DNA of 64,000 bases from the NCBI RefSeq assembly GCF_040839445.1, contig NZ_JBDPGJ010000003.1, positions 62,001-126,000 of the forward strand, read 5' to 3'. This DNA comes from Aquibium pacificus (GTDB lineage: Bacteria; Pseudomonadota; Alphaproteobacteria; Rhizobiales; Rhizobiaceae). Shown piece after piece: positions 16,461 through 25,576 of the stretch (its first letter is position 1; the number at the start of each line of letters is the position of its first letter). Under the pieces are notes generated by a model, which was given only the letters and a program-made list of their open reading frames with translations, made no database searches and had not been told where the DNA came from. A program made the position numbers and the translations under genes.

Positions 16461-18059
16461 ATGACCGAGCAAGGGCTGGGTGCACTCATCAGCGGCCTCA
16501 AAGACCGCGGCGTTCGACATATCTTCGGCATCCCCGGAGGCGATTGCGCGCTCGACATCATCGACGCCGCCGAGAAGGCGGGGATCCGGTATGTCCTGTG
16601 CCGGACCGAGAACGCGGGGGGTATTTCCGCCGCGGTCACGGCAGAGATCACCGGAGGCCTGGGCGTGATCATGACGACGCGCGGGCCGGGTCTCACCAGC
16701 GCTGTCAATGGGATGGCCTACGCCCACCTTGATCGCGCGGCTCTGTTGCTGATCGCCGATCACTTCGACCCCGACATGGATTTTTCCTCGCACCAGCGCA
16801 TCGACCAGACGGCGATCCTTCAGCCGCTCCTGCGGGGCGCCGGTCGGCTCGACGGCGCCGGATTCCAGCCGGACCTGCCGGTACTTCTCGACCAGGCCTT
16901 CGGACAGCCGAACGGCCCGATCTATCTGGAAGTGACGAACAAAGGCATGACCGCTCCGGTGAGCGATGTTTCGGCTTCGACCCCGCGGGCCCCGACTCGT
17001 CCGGAGGGTGCCGCCATCGATGCCGCGTGCAAACGGCTGGCCGACGCCCGGCGCCCGGTGATCATCGTCGGCTCCCAGTCCTGCGACGACGCCTCGACGC
17101 GCGCGGTGCGTTCGCTGGCCGAAGCCTGGAACGTGCCCGTCTATACCACCTATCGCGCCAAGGGCGTGATGGCGGACAGCCACCCGCTGACCATGGGCCA
17201 CTATATCGGCGGCGTGGCTGAGGAGGCGGCCTTGCGAGAGGCCGACCTCATGGTCATGATCGGCTTCGACGCCGTGGAGTTTCCCCCCTCGCGGTGGCGC
17301 TACAACGTGCCCGTGATCGAGGTCGCGCGCTATGTGGTTGATCGGCGGGTCGTGGAGCCGGAGGTCAGCCTGATCGGCGACATCGCTGCCAGCCTCGATG
17401 AACTTTCCGATGCAATCGTTTCGGCCGACTGGGATCCGGACGCATTGGCGGCCACCAAGAGGCAACTCCATGCGGCGGGTGATTCTTCGGGGGAGGGACC
17501 GATATCGCCGCAGATGGTGGTCGACGCCGCCCGGCGTGCCGCACCGTCCGACGCAAGGATCGCGCTGGACGCCGGAGCACACATGCTTCCGGTCCTGCAT
17601 CACTGGGTCTGCGACGAACCCCGACAGACGTTGCTGTCGCGCGGTCTGGCGACGATGGGCTTCGCTCTGCCCGCAGCGCTGGGTTCCTGCCTCGTCGATC
17701 CTTCCCGTCGCGCCATCGCCTTCACCGGCGACGGCGGCCTCATGATGTGTGCCGGAGAGCTCGCGACGGCGGCGCAGCATGGTTGCCGTCCCGTGACCGT
17801 CGTTTTCAACGACTCCTCCCTGACGCTGATCAGCGCAAAGCAGGAGCGTCGGCAATTCGCCAGCAACGGCGTGGACTTTTCCCCCTCGAACTTCGCGAAG
17901 GTCGCCGAGGGTTACGGTTGTGCCGGGTTCCGCGTCGAGGTGCCCGACGAACTGGACGGTGCCTTCGAGGCGGCGTTCGCCAGCGACAGGCCCGCGGTGG
18001 TCGACATCGTGGTGAACCCGCATGGCTATCGCAAACAGCTTCTCTCGCTGCGCGGTTGA
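16461..18059 (+). CDS. Thiamine diphosphate-dependent enzyme of the acetolactate synthase/decarboxylase superfamily
   Basis: This is a 532-residue three-domain ThDP enzyme. The Pyr domain has the cofactor-activating glutamate at E50 (RTENAGG). The central domain carries PVIIVGSQSCDD. The PP domain has the ThDP/Mg motif starting GDGGLMMCAGELATAAQ (about 423) and ending NDSSLTLI. It is too divergent to name a substrate; acetolactate synthase, benzoylformate-type decarboxylase and sulfo- or phosphonopyruvate decarboxylase are all possible. It lies between tctC and tctA, with a 9-bp gap to tctA, so it probably acts on the imported carboxylate or on the product of the divergent dioxygenase. The ATG at 16461 starts the conserved domain. 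Confidence 0.85.
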   Translation: MTEQGLGALISGLKDRGVRHIFGIPGGDCALDIIDAAEKAGIRYVLCRTENAGGISAAVTAEITGGLGVIMTTRGPGLTSAVNGMAYAHLDRAALLLIADHFDPDMDFSSHQRIDQTAILQPLLRGAGRLDGAGFQPDLPVLLDQAFGQPNGPIYLEVTNKGMTAPVSDVSASTPRAPTRPEGAAIDAACKRLADARRPVIIVGSQSCDDASTRAVRSLAEAWNVPVYTTYRAKGVMADSHPLTMGHYIGGVAEEAALREADLMVMIGFDAVEFPPSRWRYNVPVIEVARYVVDRRVVEPEVSLIGDIAASLDELSDAIVSADWDPDALAATKRQLHAAGDSSGEGPISPQMVVDAARRAAPSDARIALDAGAHMLPVLHHWVCDEPRQTLLSRGLATMGFALPAALGSCLVDPSRRAIAFTGDGGLMMCAGELATAAQHGCRPVTVVFNDSSLTLISAKQERRQFASNGVDFSPSNFAKVAEGYGCAGFRVEVPDELDGAFEAAFASDRPAVVDIVVNPHGYRKQLLSLRG

Positions 18060-18068
18060 GCCGGGCCG

Positions 18069-19580
18069 ATGGACAGCATGGCAAACATTGTGCTCGGCTT
18101 CCAGACGGCCCTGGGGCTAACGACACTACTGGCCTGCGCGGCCGGCGTCCTGCTCGGTACCTTCATCGGTGTCCTTCCCGGCATGGGCCCGATGGCGGCG
18201 ATCTCCATCCTGCTTCCGCTGACCTTCTATCTCCAGCCGACCGACGCCCTGGTGATGCTTGCCGGCATCTACTACGGAACGCAGTACGGCGGTTCGACGG
18301 CGTCGATCCTGCTGAACCTGCCCGGTACGTCGACATCGGTTGTCACCTGTCTCGACGGCTATCCCATGGCGCAGCAGGGCCGCGCGGGGCTCGCCCTGTT
18401 CATCACCACGATAGCGTCCTTCTTCGGAGCGACCATCGCCATCATCGTGATGACCATCTGCGCTCCGGTTCTCGCCCGTGTGGCGCTGGGCTTCGGCTCT
18501 CCCGAGTACTTCTCGATGATGGTTCTCGGGCTGGTCGCGGCGTCCACCATATCAGCGGAGTCGCCCTTGCGGGGACTGGCAATGGTGGTGTTCGGGCTGT
18601 TGCTGGGCATGGTTGGAACCGACGTCATGTCCGGCGAGCGGCGGTTCGTCTTCGGCCTCCAGCCGCTTTTCGACGGCATCAGCCTGGTGCCGATCGCGAT
18701 GGGACTGTTCGGCGTCGCCGAGGTCGTCGCGAACTATGCACGTCCGCGCGAAAGCGCGACAGCGCGCACGATTTCGTGGCGTTCGATGATGCCCAGCCGA
18801 TCCGAGATGAGGTCGTCCGTGGGTCCCGCGCTCAGAGGCACTGCCGTGGGGGTGGGTTTCGGTATCCTTCCCGGCACCGGCTCCGCAATCGCCTCCTTCA
18901 TCGCCTATGCGCTCGAGAAGCGGGTCTCGAAGGATCCGTCGCGTTTCGGCAGGGGCGCGATCGAAGGGGTTGTCGCACCAGAAGCGTCCAACAACGCTGC
19001 TGCGCAGGCTGCGTTCATCCCGACCATGACGCTCGGCATTCCGGGCGACGGGGTCATGGCTCTCATGCTTGCCGCGCTGATGATCCACGGCATCATCCCC
19101 GGGCCAGGCGTGATCACGTCCAATCCCGAGCTCTTTTGGGGCCTGATCGCGAGCTTCTGGATCGGGAACGTGCTGCTCCTGATCCTCAACATTCCGCTCA
19201 TCGGCATCTGGGTCCGGATGCTGTCGATCCCCTACCACGTGCTGGCGCCGTCGATCCTCTTTTTCATGTGCATCGGCGCATTCAGCATCCGAAATCTTTC
19301 CTTCGACGTGTTCCTCGTCATCATCTTCGGTGCAGTCGGAGTGGCCATGACGCGCCTGCGCCTGCCGGCGGCACCGGTTCTGCTCGGATTCATCCTCGGC
19401 CCGCTCATCGAGGAGCATCTGCGCCGCGCCTTGCTGATCGCTCGAGGCGATCTGTCCGTCTTCCTCACGCAGCCGATCAGCGGCGCCTTTCTCTGCATGG
19501 CCATCTTCCTGACGATCTGGAGCCTGACGGCTGCGCCGCGGCAGCGGATGCGCGAGCGGCGTCTTGGAGCAGGAGCATGA
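18069..19580 (+). CDS. tctA: Tripartite tricarboxylate transporter large membrane subunit
   Basis: This is a 503-residue hydrophobic protein with about a dozen membrane segments, the usual length for TctA. Conserved family blocks are GVLLGTFIGVLPGMGPMAAIS near the N-terminus, YYGTQYGGSTASILLNLPGT, and LPGTGSAIASFIAYALEK in the middle. These Gly/Pro/Ser loops line the transport path. TctA takes substrate from TctC and moves it with cations. The stop codon overlaps the tctB start (ATGA), showing translational coupling. Confidence 0.95.
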   Translation: MDSMANIVLGFQTALGLTTLLACAAGVLLGTFIGVLPGMGPMAAISILLPLTFYLQPTDALVMLAGIYYGTQYGGSTASILLNLPGTSTSVVTCLDGYPMAQQGRAGLALFITTIASFFGATIAIIVMTICAPVLARVALGFGSPEYFSMMVLGLVAASTISAESPLRGLAMVVFGLLLGMVGTDVMSGERRFVFGLQPLFDGISLVPIAMGLFGVAEVVANYARPRESATARTISWRSMMPSRSEMRSSVGPALRGTAVGVGFGILPGTGSAIASFIAYALEKRVSKDPSRFGRGAIEGVVAPEASNNAAAQAAFIPTMTLGIPGDGVMALMLAALMIHGIIPGPGVITSNPELFWGLIASFWIGNVLLLILNIPLIGIWVRMLSIPYHVLAPSILFFMCIGAFSIRNLSFDVFLVIIFGAVGVAMTRLRLPAAPVLLGFILGPLIEEHLRRALLIARGDLSVFLTQPISGAFLCMAIFLTIWSLTAAPRQRMRERRLGAGA

Positions 19581-20020
19581 CGAAGCAGCGAAGTCAGAGC
19601 CTGGCGGCGGGCGCCTGTCTCGGAGCCATCGGACTCTTTGCCGCCGTCGAGGGCAGCCAATTCGAGTTCGGCAACCTCATGACCGTGGGACCGGGCATCC
19701 TGCCGCTGTTTCTTGGCCTGGTGATGATCGGCTTCGGCATTTTCATCGCAACCGAGAGGAGTTCGCCGGAAGGCGAACGTTCAGCGCCGCTGAAACCCTT
19801 GGTCGCAATATTCGGAAGCCTTTTTGCGTTTGCACTTCTCATTCGCAGCGCCGGCCTGGTGCCAGCCACGTTTTCCCTCGTGCTGGTCGCTGGCCTGGCA
19901 GAGGCGAGGTTCCGTCCGATACCGTTGCTTGCGACAGCCGCCTTGCTGGCGCTATTCAGCTACCTGGTCTTCATCAAGGCGCTCGGCCTTCCCTTCGTGC
20001 CTTTCGTATGGCTGGGTTGA
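19577..20020 (+). CDS. tctB: Tripartite tricarboxylate transporter small membrane subunit
   Basis: This is a 147-residue protein with four predicted membrane segments, matching TctB. Segment one covers about residues 10-25, the second follows the GPGILPLFLGLVMIGFGIF block, and the last two lie around 75-130. It assists TctA in membrane transport. The ATG at 19577 overlaps the tctA stop by four bases. It ends the tct operon, with no obvious strong terminator right after it. Confidence 0.92.
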   Translation: MTKQRSQSLAAGACLGAIGLFAAVEGSQFEFGNLMTVGPGILPLFLGLVMIGFGIFIATERSSPEGERSAPLKPLVAIFGSLFAFALLIRSAGLVPATFSLVLVAGLAEARFRPIPLLATAALLALFSYLVFIKALGLPFVPFVWLG

Positions 20021-20160
20021 AGCTGGGTCAGCGGACTGACGCGGGAGAGTTGTAGAGGGAGCGTGCCGCGTCACCCACGGCAAGGCTCAGGTTCTGCGCG
20101 AACATCGCGGATCACCTTGGTGGCTAAAGGCATTCTGATCAAACACGTGAAAGGCCCTAA

Positions 20161-20204
20161 GGCCCATTCACACAGCGCTTTAGGCCCATTCACACAGCGC
20201 TTTA
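20161..20204. repeat. 22-bp perfect tandem duplication next to tRNA-Lys
   Basis: The unit GGCCCATTCACACAGCGCTTTA occurs twice in direct succession (20161-20182 and 20183-20204) with no mismatch, starting seven bases beyond the 3' end of the tRNA-Lys gene. It lies in the tRNA trailer region and may affect transcript end formation. No attachment-site duplication of the tRNA 3' end was noticed elsewhere in the window. Confidence 0.8.
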
Positions 20205-20210
20205 GAAAAT

Positions 20211-20286
<76 letters not shown>

Positions 20287-20390
20287 ACGGCGCCGGTGTC
20301 GCGTTCCGACGCCGACGTGGCGGCTACATAGCGGCTCGCCCGCACCTATGCAACCCTTTCCGGGCCGACTCTTTTTGCCGGCCGGCGCGA

Positions 20391-21311
20391 TCAGACGGAC
20401 AGGGTGCCCTCGGCAACTTGGACCGCGTGTCCTCCGATCCGGGCGGCGCCGATGCGGCGATGTTCGACGTCGATCTCGAGCCGGATCGCAGACGGCCGTG
20501 CCATTTCGACCCCTTGTTCGATCCAGACCCGGTAGGCACCGTCCACCGGCTCGTCGTAACGCATGATCTGGCCCGCAAAGGCCGCCGCCGCGGCTCCGGT
20601 CGCCGGATCTTCGGGGATACCGTCATGCGGGGCGAACATCCGGGCATGGAAACCGCACGCGTGGTCGACCGTCTCTCGGCAGTAGAGATAGACATAGGAC
20701 ACCGTCGACCCGACGCGCGGGGCGATGTCGAGCCAGGCGGAGGCGTCGAGTCCTGCGCGGGCGGCGGCATCGAGCCCGCTGACGGGAACAGTCACGAACG
20801 GAACGCCTGCCGTCCATGTGGCCGGCCGGTGATTCTCGAAGCCGATGTCGCTTGGAGAAAGTCCCAGCGCGGCGGCGATCAGTTCGGGCTCGGCCGACAG
20901 CGACACCGGCTCCGGCAGTCGCGGCAGGTCGAATTCCGCGAATGCCGCGCCTCCTCCGGACCGGGTGACGGCACAGCGCACCGGGCCGACTTTTTCCTCC
21001 AGGACGAGGATTGCCGCCCCGCCCGTTCTCTCCTGCATCCCGTCGCGCTCGATGAGGGCGATGGCGGTGCCGACCGTGGGATGACCGGCGAAGGGCAGTT
21101 CCGAGCGCGGCGTGAAGATGCGGATCGCGGCGGTGTGGATGCCGTTGGCGGGCCGTCCGACGAAGACGGTCTCCGACAGGTTGAATTCGGCCGCGATCGC
21201 CTGCATTGCCTCTCCGGAAAGGCCCTCGACGTCATGGACGATCGCAAGCGGATTGCCAGCCAGGGTGCGATCCGTGAAGACGTCGTAGATCTCGTACCGC
21301 CGTCGCGTCAT
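20391..21311 (-). CDS. PhzF-family isomerase/epimerase-like protein
   Basis: This is a 306-residue protein of the diaminopimelate-epimerase fold, PhzF branch. The N-terminal YEIYDVFTDRTLAGNPLAIV and FNLSETVFV are family hallmarks; E47 in the latter is the equivalent of the PhzF catalytic glutamate. ELPFAGHPTVGTA and the C-terminal EDPATGAAAAAFAG complete the two pseudo-symmetric lobes. Most bacterial members outside phenazine clusters have unknown substrates, and no phenazine genes are seen here. The ATG at 21311 has AAAGGAG upstream. It is divergent from the export operon that starts at 21479. Confidence 0.93.
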   Translation of the reverse strand: MTRRRYEIYDVFTDRTLAGNPLAIVHDVEGLSGEAMQAIAAEFNLSETVFVGRPANGIHTAAIRIFTPRSELPFAGHPTVGTAIALIERDGMQERTGGAAILVLEEKVGPVRCAVTRSGGGAAFAEFDLPRLPEPVSLSAEPELIAAALGLSPSDIGFENHRPATWTAGVPFVTVPVSGLDAAARAGLDASAWLDIAPRVGSTVSYVYLYCRETVDHACGFHARMFAPHDGIPEDPATGAAAAAFAGQIMRYDEPVDGAYRVWIEQGVEMARPSAIRLEIDVEHRRIGAARIGGHAVQVAEGTLSV

Positions 21312-21478
21312 CCGCCGATCTCCTTTGTTGTCGCCCGGCTGACATAGCGCAAAGATGAGCAAAAATTAATTTGTAATATCCGCGCACTGGCCCAATCTGT
21401 GGCCGGAGGTGACATGCCAGAATGTCCGTTCGCGACCGCCGCGATGTGATCGGCTCTGGAAAGCGGAGAGGGTTCGGC

Positions 21479-22789
21479 ATGGACCAGATCGTCGAGCGGC
21501 CGAAGCAGGCCGAAACCCAGGGACAATCGATCGAGAATGCGCTCGGCCTGGACGGCGGCTCCCGCCGCCGCGGGCGGCGCTGGATATGGCTCGTCCTTTT
21601 CCTTCTCGTGGCGGCGGGGGGGACTTACGCCTGGTGGTCGACGGCGGGCGGAACGGGGGACGTGGTGGCTTACCAGACGGTGCCCGCCGAGCGCGGCGAC
21701 CTGACCGTCGAGATCACGGCGACCGGAACTTTGCAGCCGCTCACCCAGGTCGACGTTTCGAGCGAACTCTCCGGCGTCGTGCGCGCCGTTCCCGTCCAGG
21801 AGAACCAGACCGTCGCCAAGGGCGACGTGCTTGCCGAACTCGACACGACCCGGCTGGCCGCCCAGGTCGAGCGCGCCGAGGCCTCGCTGCAGGCAGCCGA
21901 GGCGAAGGTCAAGGAAGCGCAGACCACGCTGAAGGAGACGGAACAGACGCTGGCGCGCACGCAGAGCCTTTCCGGACGCGGCATGGTGACCGAACAGGCG
22001 CTGGAAGGCGCGGTCGCCTCCCGCGATCGTGCCGAGAGCGGCGTGGCGACGGCCGAAGCCAACCGGGCGATCGCGAGGGCGGATCTGAAGCTGCAGCGGG
22101 CCGACCTCGCCAAGAGCACCATCTACGCACCCATCGACGGCATCGTCCTGACCCGCGACGTCGATCCCGGCCAGACCGTGGCGTCGTCGCTGTCGGCGCC
22201 GGTGCTGTTCGTGATCGCGGAGAACCTCGAGACTATGATCGTGGAGGCGGCGATCGACGAGGCCGACATCGGCGCCGTGGCCAAGGGCCAGGACGCCCGT
22301 TTCACCGTCGATGCCTTTCCGAACCGCCGCTTCGACGCGACGATCTCCGATATTTCCTTCGCTTCGGTCACCACCGAGGGCGTCGTGACCTATGACGCCA
22401 GGCTGGCGGTCGACAACTCCGATCTGGCGCTGCGGCCGGGCATGACGGCGACCGTCTCGGTCGTGACACGCGAGGCCAACGACGTCGTGCTGGTGCCGAG
22501 CGCCGCCTTCCGTTTCCGTCCGCCGGCGACCGAGCGCAATTCCGGCGGCTTCGGCCTGCAGGATCTATTCGGCGGGCGCCGCATGGGCCGTATCTTCGAA
22601 AGGCGGGAGCCCACCGTCTCGACCGACGGTTCACGCACGCTTTACGTTCTGCGCGACGGCCAGCCGACGGCGACGCGGGTTCGCACCGGCTCGACGGACG
22701 GCGAGAACACGGAGATCGTCTCGGGCCTCGAGGAGGGTGACCTGGTGGTCACCGGCATCGGCCAGCCTGGCGGCCGGGACCGACGCTGA
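21479..22789 (+). CDS. MacA-like periplasmic adaptor (HlyD/RND membrane fusion protein)
   Basis: This is a 436-residue adaptor with one N-terminal membrane anchor (about residues 38-56, WIWLVLFLLVAAGGTYAWW). A lipoyl/barrel-sandwich half-motif (VEITATGTLQPLTQVDVSSE), a Lys/Glu/Ala-rich alpha-helical hairpin (about 120-205) and the second lipoyl half (STIYAPIDGIVLTRDVDPGQ) follow, with beta-barrel strands towards the C-terminus. It should link the inner-membrane MacB-like pump to an outer-membrane channel. I prefer the ATG at 21479, which has GGAGAGGG upstream, over the ATG at 21422. Its stop overlaps the ATPase ATG at 22789. No TolC-like gene lies in the window. Confidence 0.92.
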   Translation: MDQIVERPKQAETQGQSIENALGLDGGSRRRGRRWIWLVLFLLVAAGGTYAWWSTAGGTGDVVAYQTVPAERGDLTVEITATGTLQPLTQVDVSSELSGVVRAVPVQENQTVAKGDVLAELDTTRLAAQVERAEASLQAAEAKVKEAQTTLKETEQTLARTQSLSGRGMVTEQALEGAVASRDRAESGVATAEANRAIARADLKLQRADLAKSTIYAPIDGIVLTRDVDPGQTVASSLSAPVLFVIAENLETMIVEAAIDEADIGAVAKGQDARFTVDAFPNRRFDATISDISFASVTTEGVVTYDARLAVDNSDLALRPGMTATVSVVTREANDVVLVPSAAFRFRPPATERNSGGFGLQDLFGGRRMGRIFERREPTVSTDGSRTLYVLRDGQPTATRVRTGSTDGENTEIVSGLEEGDLVVTGIGQPGGRDRR

Positions 22790-23490
22790 TGCCGAAGCCG
22801 CTCCTGACATTTACCGACGTCTGGAAGACCTATGGCCACGGCGAGGCGCAGGTCCATGCGCTCGCCGGCGTGAACCTCGCCATCGAGCGGGGCGATTTCG
22901 TCGCCATCATGGGGCCTTCGGGATCGGGAAAGTCGACAGCGATGAACATCATTGGCTGCCTCGACACGCCGACGCGCGGCACCTACGCCTTCGATGGCGT
23001 GGATGCCGGCCGGCTGGACCGCAGCCGCCGCGCCATGCTGCGCAATCTCTACATCGGTTTCGTCTTCCAGGGCTACAACCTTCTGCCGCGAACCACGGCT
23101 GTCGAGAACGTCGAGTTGCCGCTCGTCTATCGCGGCGTGCCGCCGCGCGAAAGGCGGGGCAGGGCGCTTGCCGCGCTCGGCAGGGTCGGCCTCGAAGGAC
23201 GCGAAAACCATACACCGGCAGAACTCTCCGGCGGTCAGCAGCAGCGCGTGGCGATCGCGCGGGCGATCGTCTCGGAACCGACCCTGCTCGTGGCGGACGA
23301 GCCGACCGGAAATCTCGACACCGCGCGCAGCCACGAGATCATGGAGCTTCTCACCGAACTGAACCGCGAGAAGAATCTGACCATCGCCATGGTCACGCAC
23401 GAGTCCGACATCGCGACCTACGCCGAGCGCGTCGTGAAGTTCGTCGACGGCAGGATCGCGGCCGACAGCCGGGTCGAGGAGCTGGCCTGA
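22789..23490 (+). CDS. ABC transporter ATPase, MacB/LolD type
   Basis: This is a 233-residue ATPase with Walker A GPSGSGKST, the Q-loop region FVFQGYNLLPRTTAVENVELP, signature LSGGQQQRVAIARAI and Walker B LLVADEPTGNLDT, the typical LolD/MacB class. It overlaps the adaptor gene by one base and the permease gene by one base (TGATG). In canonical MacB, ATPase and permease are one chain; here they are two, as in many alphaproteobacteria. It powers export or lipoprotein/antimicrobial extrusion with its neighbours. Confidence 0.94.
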   Translation: MPKPLLTFTDVWKTYGHGEAQVHALAGVNLAIERGDFVAIMGPSGSGKSTAMNIIGCLDTPTRGTYAFDGVDAGRLDRSRRAMLRNLYIGFVFQGYNLLPRTTAVENVELPLVYRGVPPRERRGRALAALGRVGLEGRENHTPAELSGGQQQRVAIARAIVSEPTLLVADEPTGNLDTARSHEIMELLTELNREKNLTIAMVTHESDIATYAERVVKFVDGRIAADSRVEELA

Positions 23491-24698
23491 TGGTGTGGGA
23501 GACCATCCGCCTCGCCCTGATCTCCGTCCGCCGAAACGCCCTGCGGTCGTTCCTGACGCTGCTCGGCATCGTCATCGGCGTGGCGGCCGTCATTGCCATG
23601 ATCACGATCGGCTCGGGCACGACAGAAAAGGTCAAGGCCGACATCTCAAAGCTCGGCTCGAACCTCCTCGTGGTGCGCTCGGGCAGCGGCGGCGGACCGG
23701 GCGGGCCTCGCGTCACCGCGCGTCCGCTGGCGGAAAGGGACTATGCGATCCTCGCCACCAAGCTCGACGGCGCGAAGGCGATCTCGGCGGCGTCGCAGTC
23801 GATGGCCCGCGTGGTGTTCGGTGCGGAGAGCATCACGACCGCGATCACCGGCACGGACACGCATTATTTCGAGGCGCGCGACTGGTCGTTGATCTACGGG
23901 CGCCCTTTCAACGAATCGGAGGTCCGTTCGGGCGCGAGCGTTTGCGTGATCGGCAAGACCGTCAGCGACCAGTTCTTCGGTACGGGCGATCCGACCGGCA
24001 CGACGATCCGCGTCAAGCAGATGAGTTGCAAGGTCATCGGTCTCCTGGAATCCAAGGGCTTCTCCGGTTTCGGGCAGGACCAGGACAATCTGGTCATGAT
24101 GCCGCTCGCTGCCTTCCAGCGGCGGATCGCCGGCAACCGCGAAATCGAGACGATCTACGTCGCCGGGCGCGACGATATTCCGACGTCGACCATCCAGGCG
24201 AACATGGAAGATCTGCTGCGCGAGAGCCGGCGCATCGCGCCCGACGCGGACGACGATTTTTCTGTGCGCGACATGACCCAGATCGCCGACGCGATGGCCA
24301 GCACGACGACGACGATGACCGGGATGCTCGGGGCTGTCGCGGGCGTCAGCCTGCTCGTCGGCGGCATCGGCATCATGAACATCATGCTGGTCTCGGTGAC
24401 CGAACGCACGCGCGAGATCGGCATCCGGCTGGCGATCGGCGCGCACGAGAAGCACATATTGCTGCAGTTCCTGGTCGAGGCGACCGTGCTTTCGGCGATC
24501 GGCGGCTTGTCGGGGATTGCGCTCGGCCTCGGTATTGCGGGGGCGGTCTCGTCCCTGCTCGGCCTGCCGTTCAGCCCGTCATGGCTGATCGTACTGCTCG
24601 CCTTCGGCTTCTCGGCGCTCATCGGCATGGTCTTCGGCTTCTTCCCGGCGCTGCGCGGGGCCCGGCTCGACCCGATCGACGCGCTCCGGCACGAGTGA
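23490..24698 (+). CDS. ABC transporter permease, MacB/FtsX type
   Basis: This is a 402-residue permease with the MacB/FtsX plan. One N-terminal membrane segment (SFLTLLGIVIGVAAVIAMITIG), a large periplasmic MacB-core domain (about 60-270) and three C-terminal segments starting at GMLGAVAGVSLLVGGIGIMN follow in order. TERTREIGIRLAIGA is the conserved coupling motif and ARLDPIDALRHE is the standard C-terminus. It forms the mechanotransmitting pump with the ATPase and the adaptor encoded just upstream. Its ATG overlaps the ATPase stop. Confidence 0.94.
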   Translation: MVWETIRLALISVRRNALRSFLTLLGIVIGVAAVIAMITIGSGTTEKVKADISKLGSNLLVVRSGSGGGPGGPRVTARPLAERDYAILATKLDGAKAISAASQSMARVVFGAESITTAITGTDTHYFEARDWSLIYGRPFNESEVRSGASVCVIGKTVSDQFFGTGDPTGTTIRVKQMSCKVIGLLESKGFSGFGQDQDNLVMMPLAAFQRRIAGNREIETIYVAGRDDIPTSTIQANMEDLLRESRRIAPDADDDFSVRDMTQIADAMASTTTTMTGMLGAVAGVSLLVGGIGIMNIMLVSVTERTREIGIRLAIGAHEKHILLQFLVEATVLSAIGGLSGIALGLGIAGAVSSLLGLPFSPSWLIVLLAFGFSALIGMVFGFFPALRGARLDPIDALRHE

Positions 24699-24700
24699 GC

Positions 24701-25576
24701 TCATGCGGTCCGGTGGCGGTGCCGCACGCGCTCGGCCAGCACGCCGCGGCTGCCGAACAGGATCGATGCGAGATAGATCGCGCCCGCCGACAGGATGATC
24801 GCCGGACCCGACGGCAGCGCGAAATGGTAGGACAGCAGGAGCCCGGCGACGCTGGCGATCATGCCGATTGCGACCGCGAGCAGGCACATCGGTCCGACCC
24901 GGATCGACCAGAAGCGCGCGGCCGCGGCCGGTAGCATCATCAGACCGACCGAAAGCAGCGTTCCGAGCGCCTGGAAACCGCCGACGAGATTGAGCACCAC
25001 GAGCCCGAGGAAGGCGAAGTGGACTGGCGTGCCGATCCGGCTGACGGAGCGCAGGAAGAGCGGGTCCAGGCATTCGGCGATCAGGCCGCGCCACACGACG
25101 AAGAGGGTGACCAGCGTGATCGCGCAGATCGACCCGATCAGCGTCAGCGCCTCGTCGTTCAGCGCCAGGACGGTGCCGAAGAGCACCTGCATCAGGTCGA
25201 CGCTGGAGCCGCGCATCGAGACGATCAGCACGCCGAGCGCCAGCGAGATCAGGTAGAAGGCGGCCATGGAGGCGTCCTCCTTCTGCAGCGTGAAGCGCGA
25301 GACCGCGCCCGCGCCCAGCGCCACCACGACGCCGGCAATCAGTCCGCCGACGGTCATCGGTACGATCTCCAGCCCGAACAGCAGGAAGCCGATCGCCGCA
25401 CCCGGCAGGATGGCATGCGCCATGGCGTCTCCGGCCAGGCTCATGCGCCGCAGCATCAGGAAGACGCCGACCGGGCAGGAGGAGACGGACAGGAGCAGCG
25501 CCCCGAGCAGAGCGCGCTGCATGAACGAGAATTCGAGGAACGGAGAAACCAGAGCCTGGTACATGCCGCCGCTCAC
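24701..25576 (-). CDS. Zinc/manganese-type ABC transporter permease (ZnuB/MntB family)
   Basis: This is a 291-residue permease with about eight membrane segments, of the ABC-3 family. LRRMSLAGDAMAHAILPGAAIGFLL is the conserved motif near the N-terminus and LLSVGLMMLPAAAARFW the one in the second half. It starts with a GTG overlapping the ATPase stop (an ATG at 25564 is the alternative). With the ATPase encoded upstream it should import zinc or manganese. No binding protein gene is adjacent, which is unusual. The 3' end lies three bases from the convergent MacB-like gene end. Confidence 0.92.
   Translation of the reverse strand: MSGGMYQALVSPFLEFSFMQRALLGALLLSVSSCPVGVFLMLRRMSLAGDAMAHAILPGAAIGFLLFGLEIVPMTVGGLIAGVVVALGAGAVSRFTLQKEDASMAAFYLISLALGVLIVSMRGSSVDLMQVLFGTVLALNDEALTLIGSICAITLVTLFVVWRGLIAECLDPLFLRSVSRIGTPVHFAFLGLVVLNLVGGFQALGTLLSVGLMMLPAAAARFWSIRVGPMCLLAVAIGMIASVAGLLLSYHFALPSGPAIILSAGAIYLASILFGSRGVLAERVRHRHRTA

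Noticed and set aside
16461..18059. Sulfoacetaldehyde acetyltransferase (Xsc) next to a TauD-like enzyme
   Set aside because: The protein is shorter than Xsc and lacks recognisable Xsc-specific blocks; only the general ThDP fold can be supported.
17747..19576. Long plus-strand open frame running from inside the ThDP gene through tctA into tctB
   Set aside because: Only its last 147 codons are real (tctB). The rest is Arg/Ala/His-rich out-of-frame translation of the ThDP gene and tctA.
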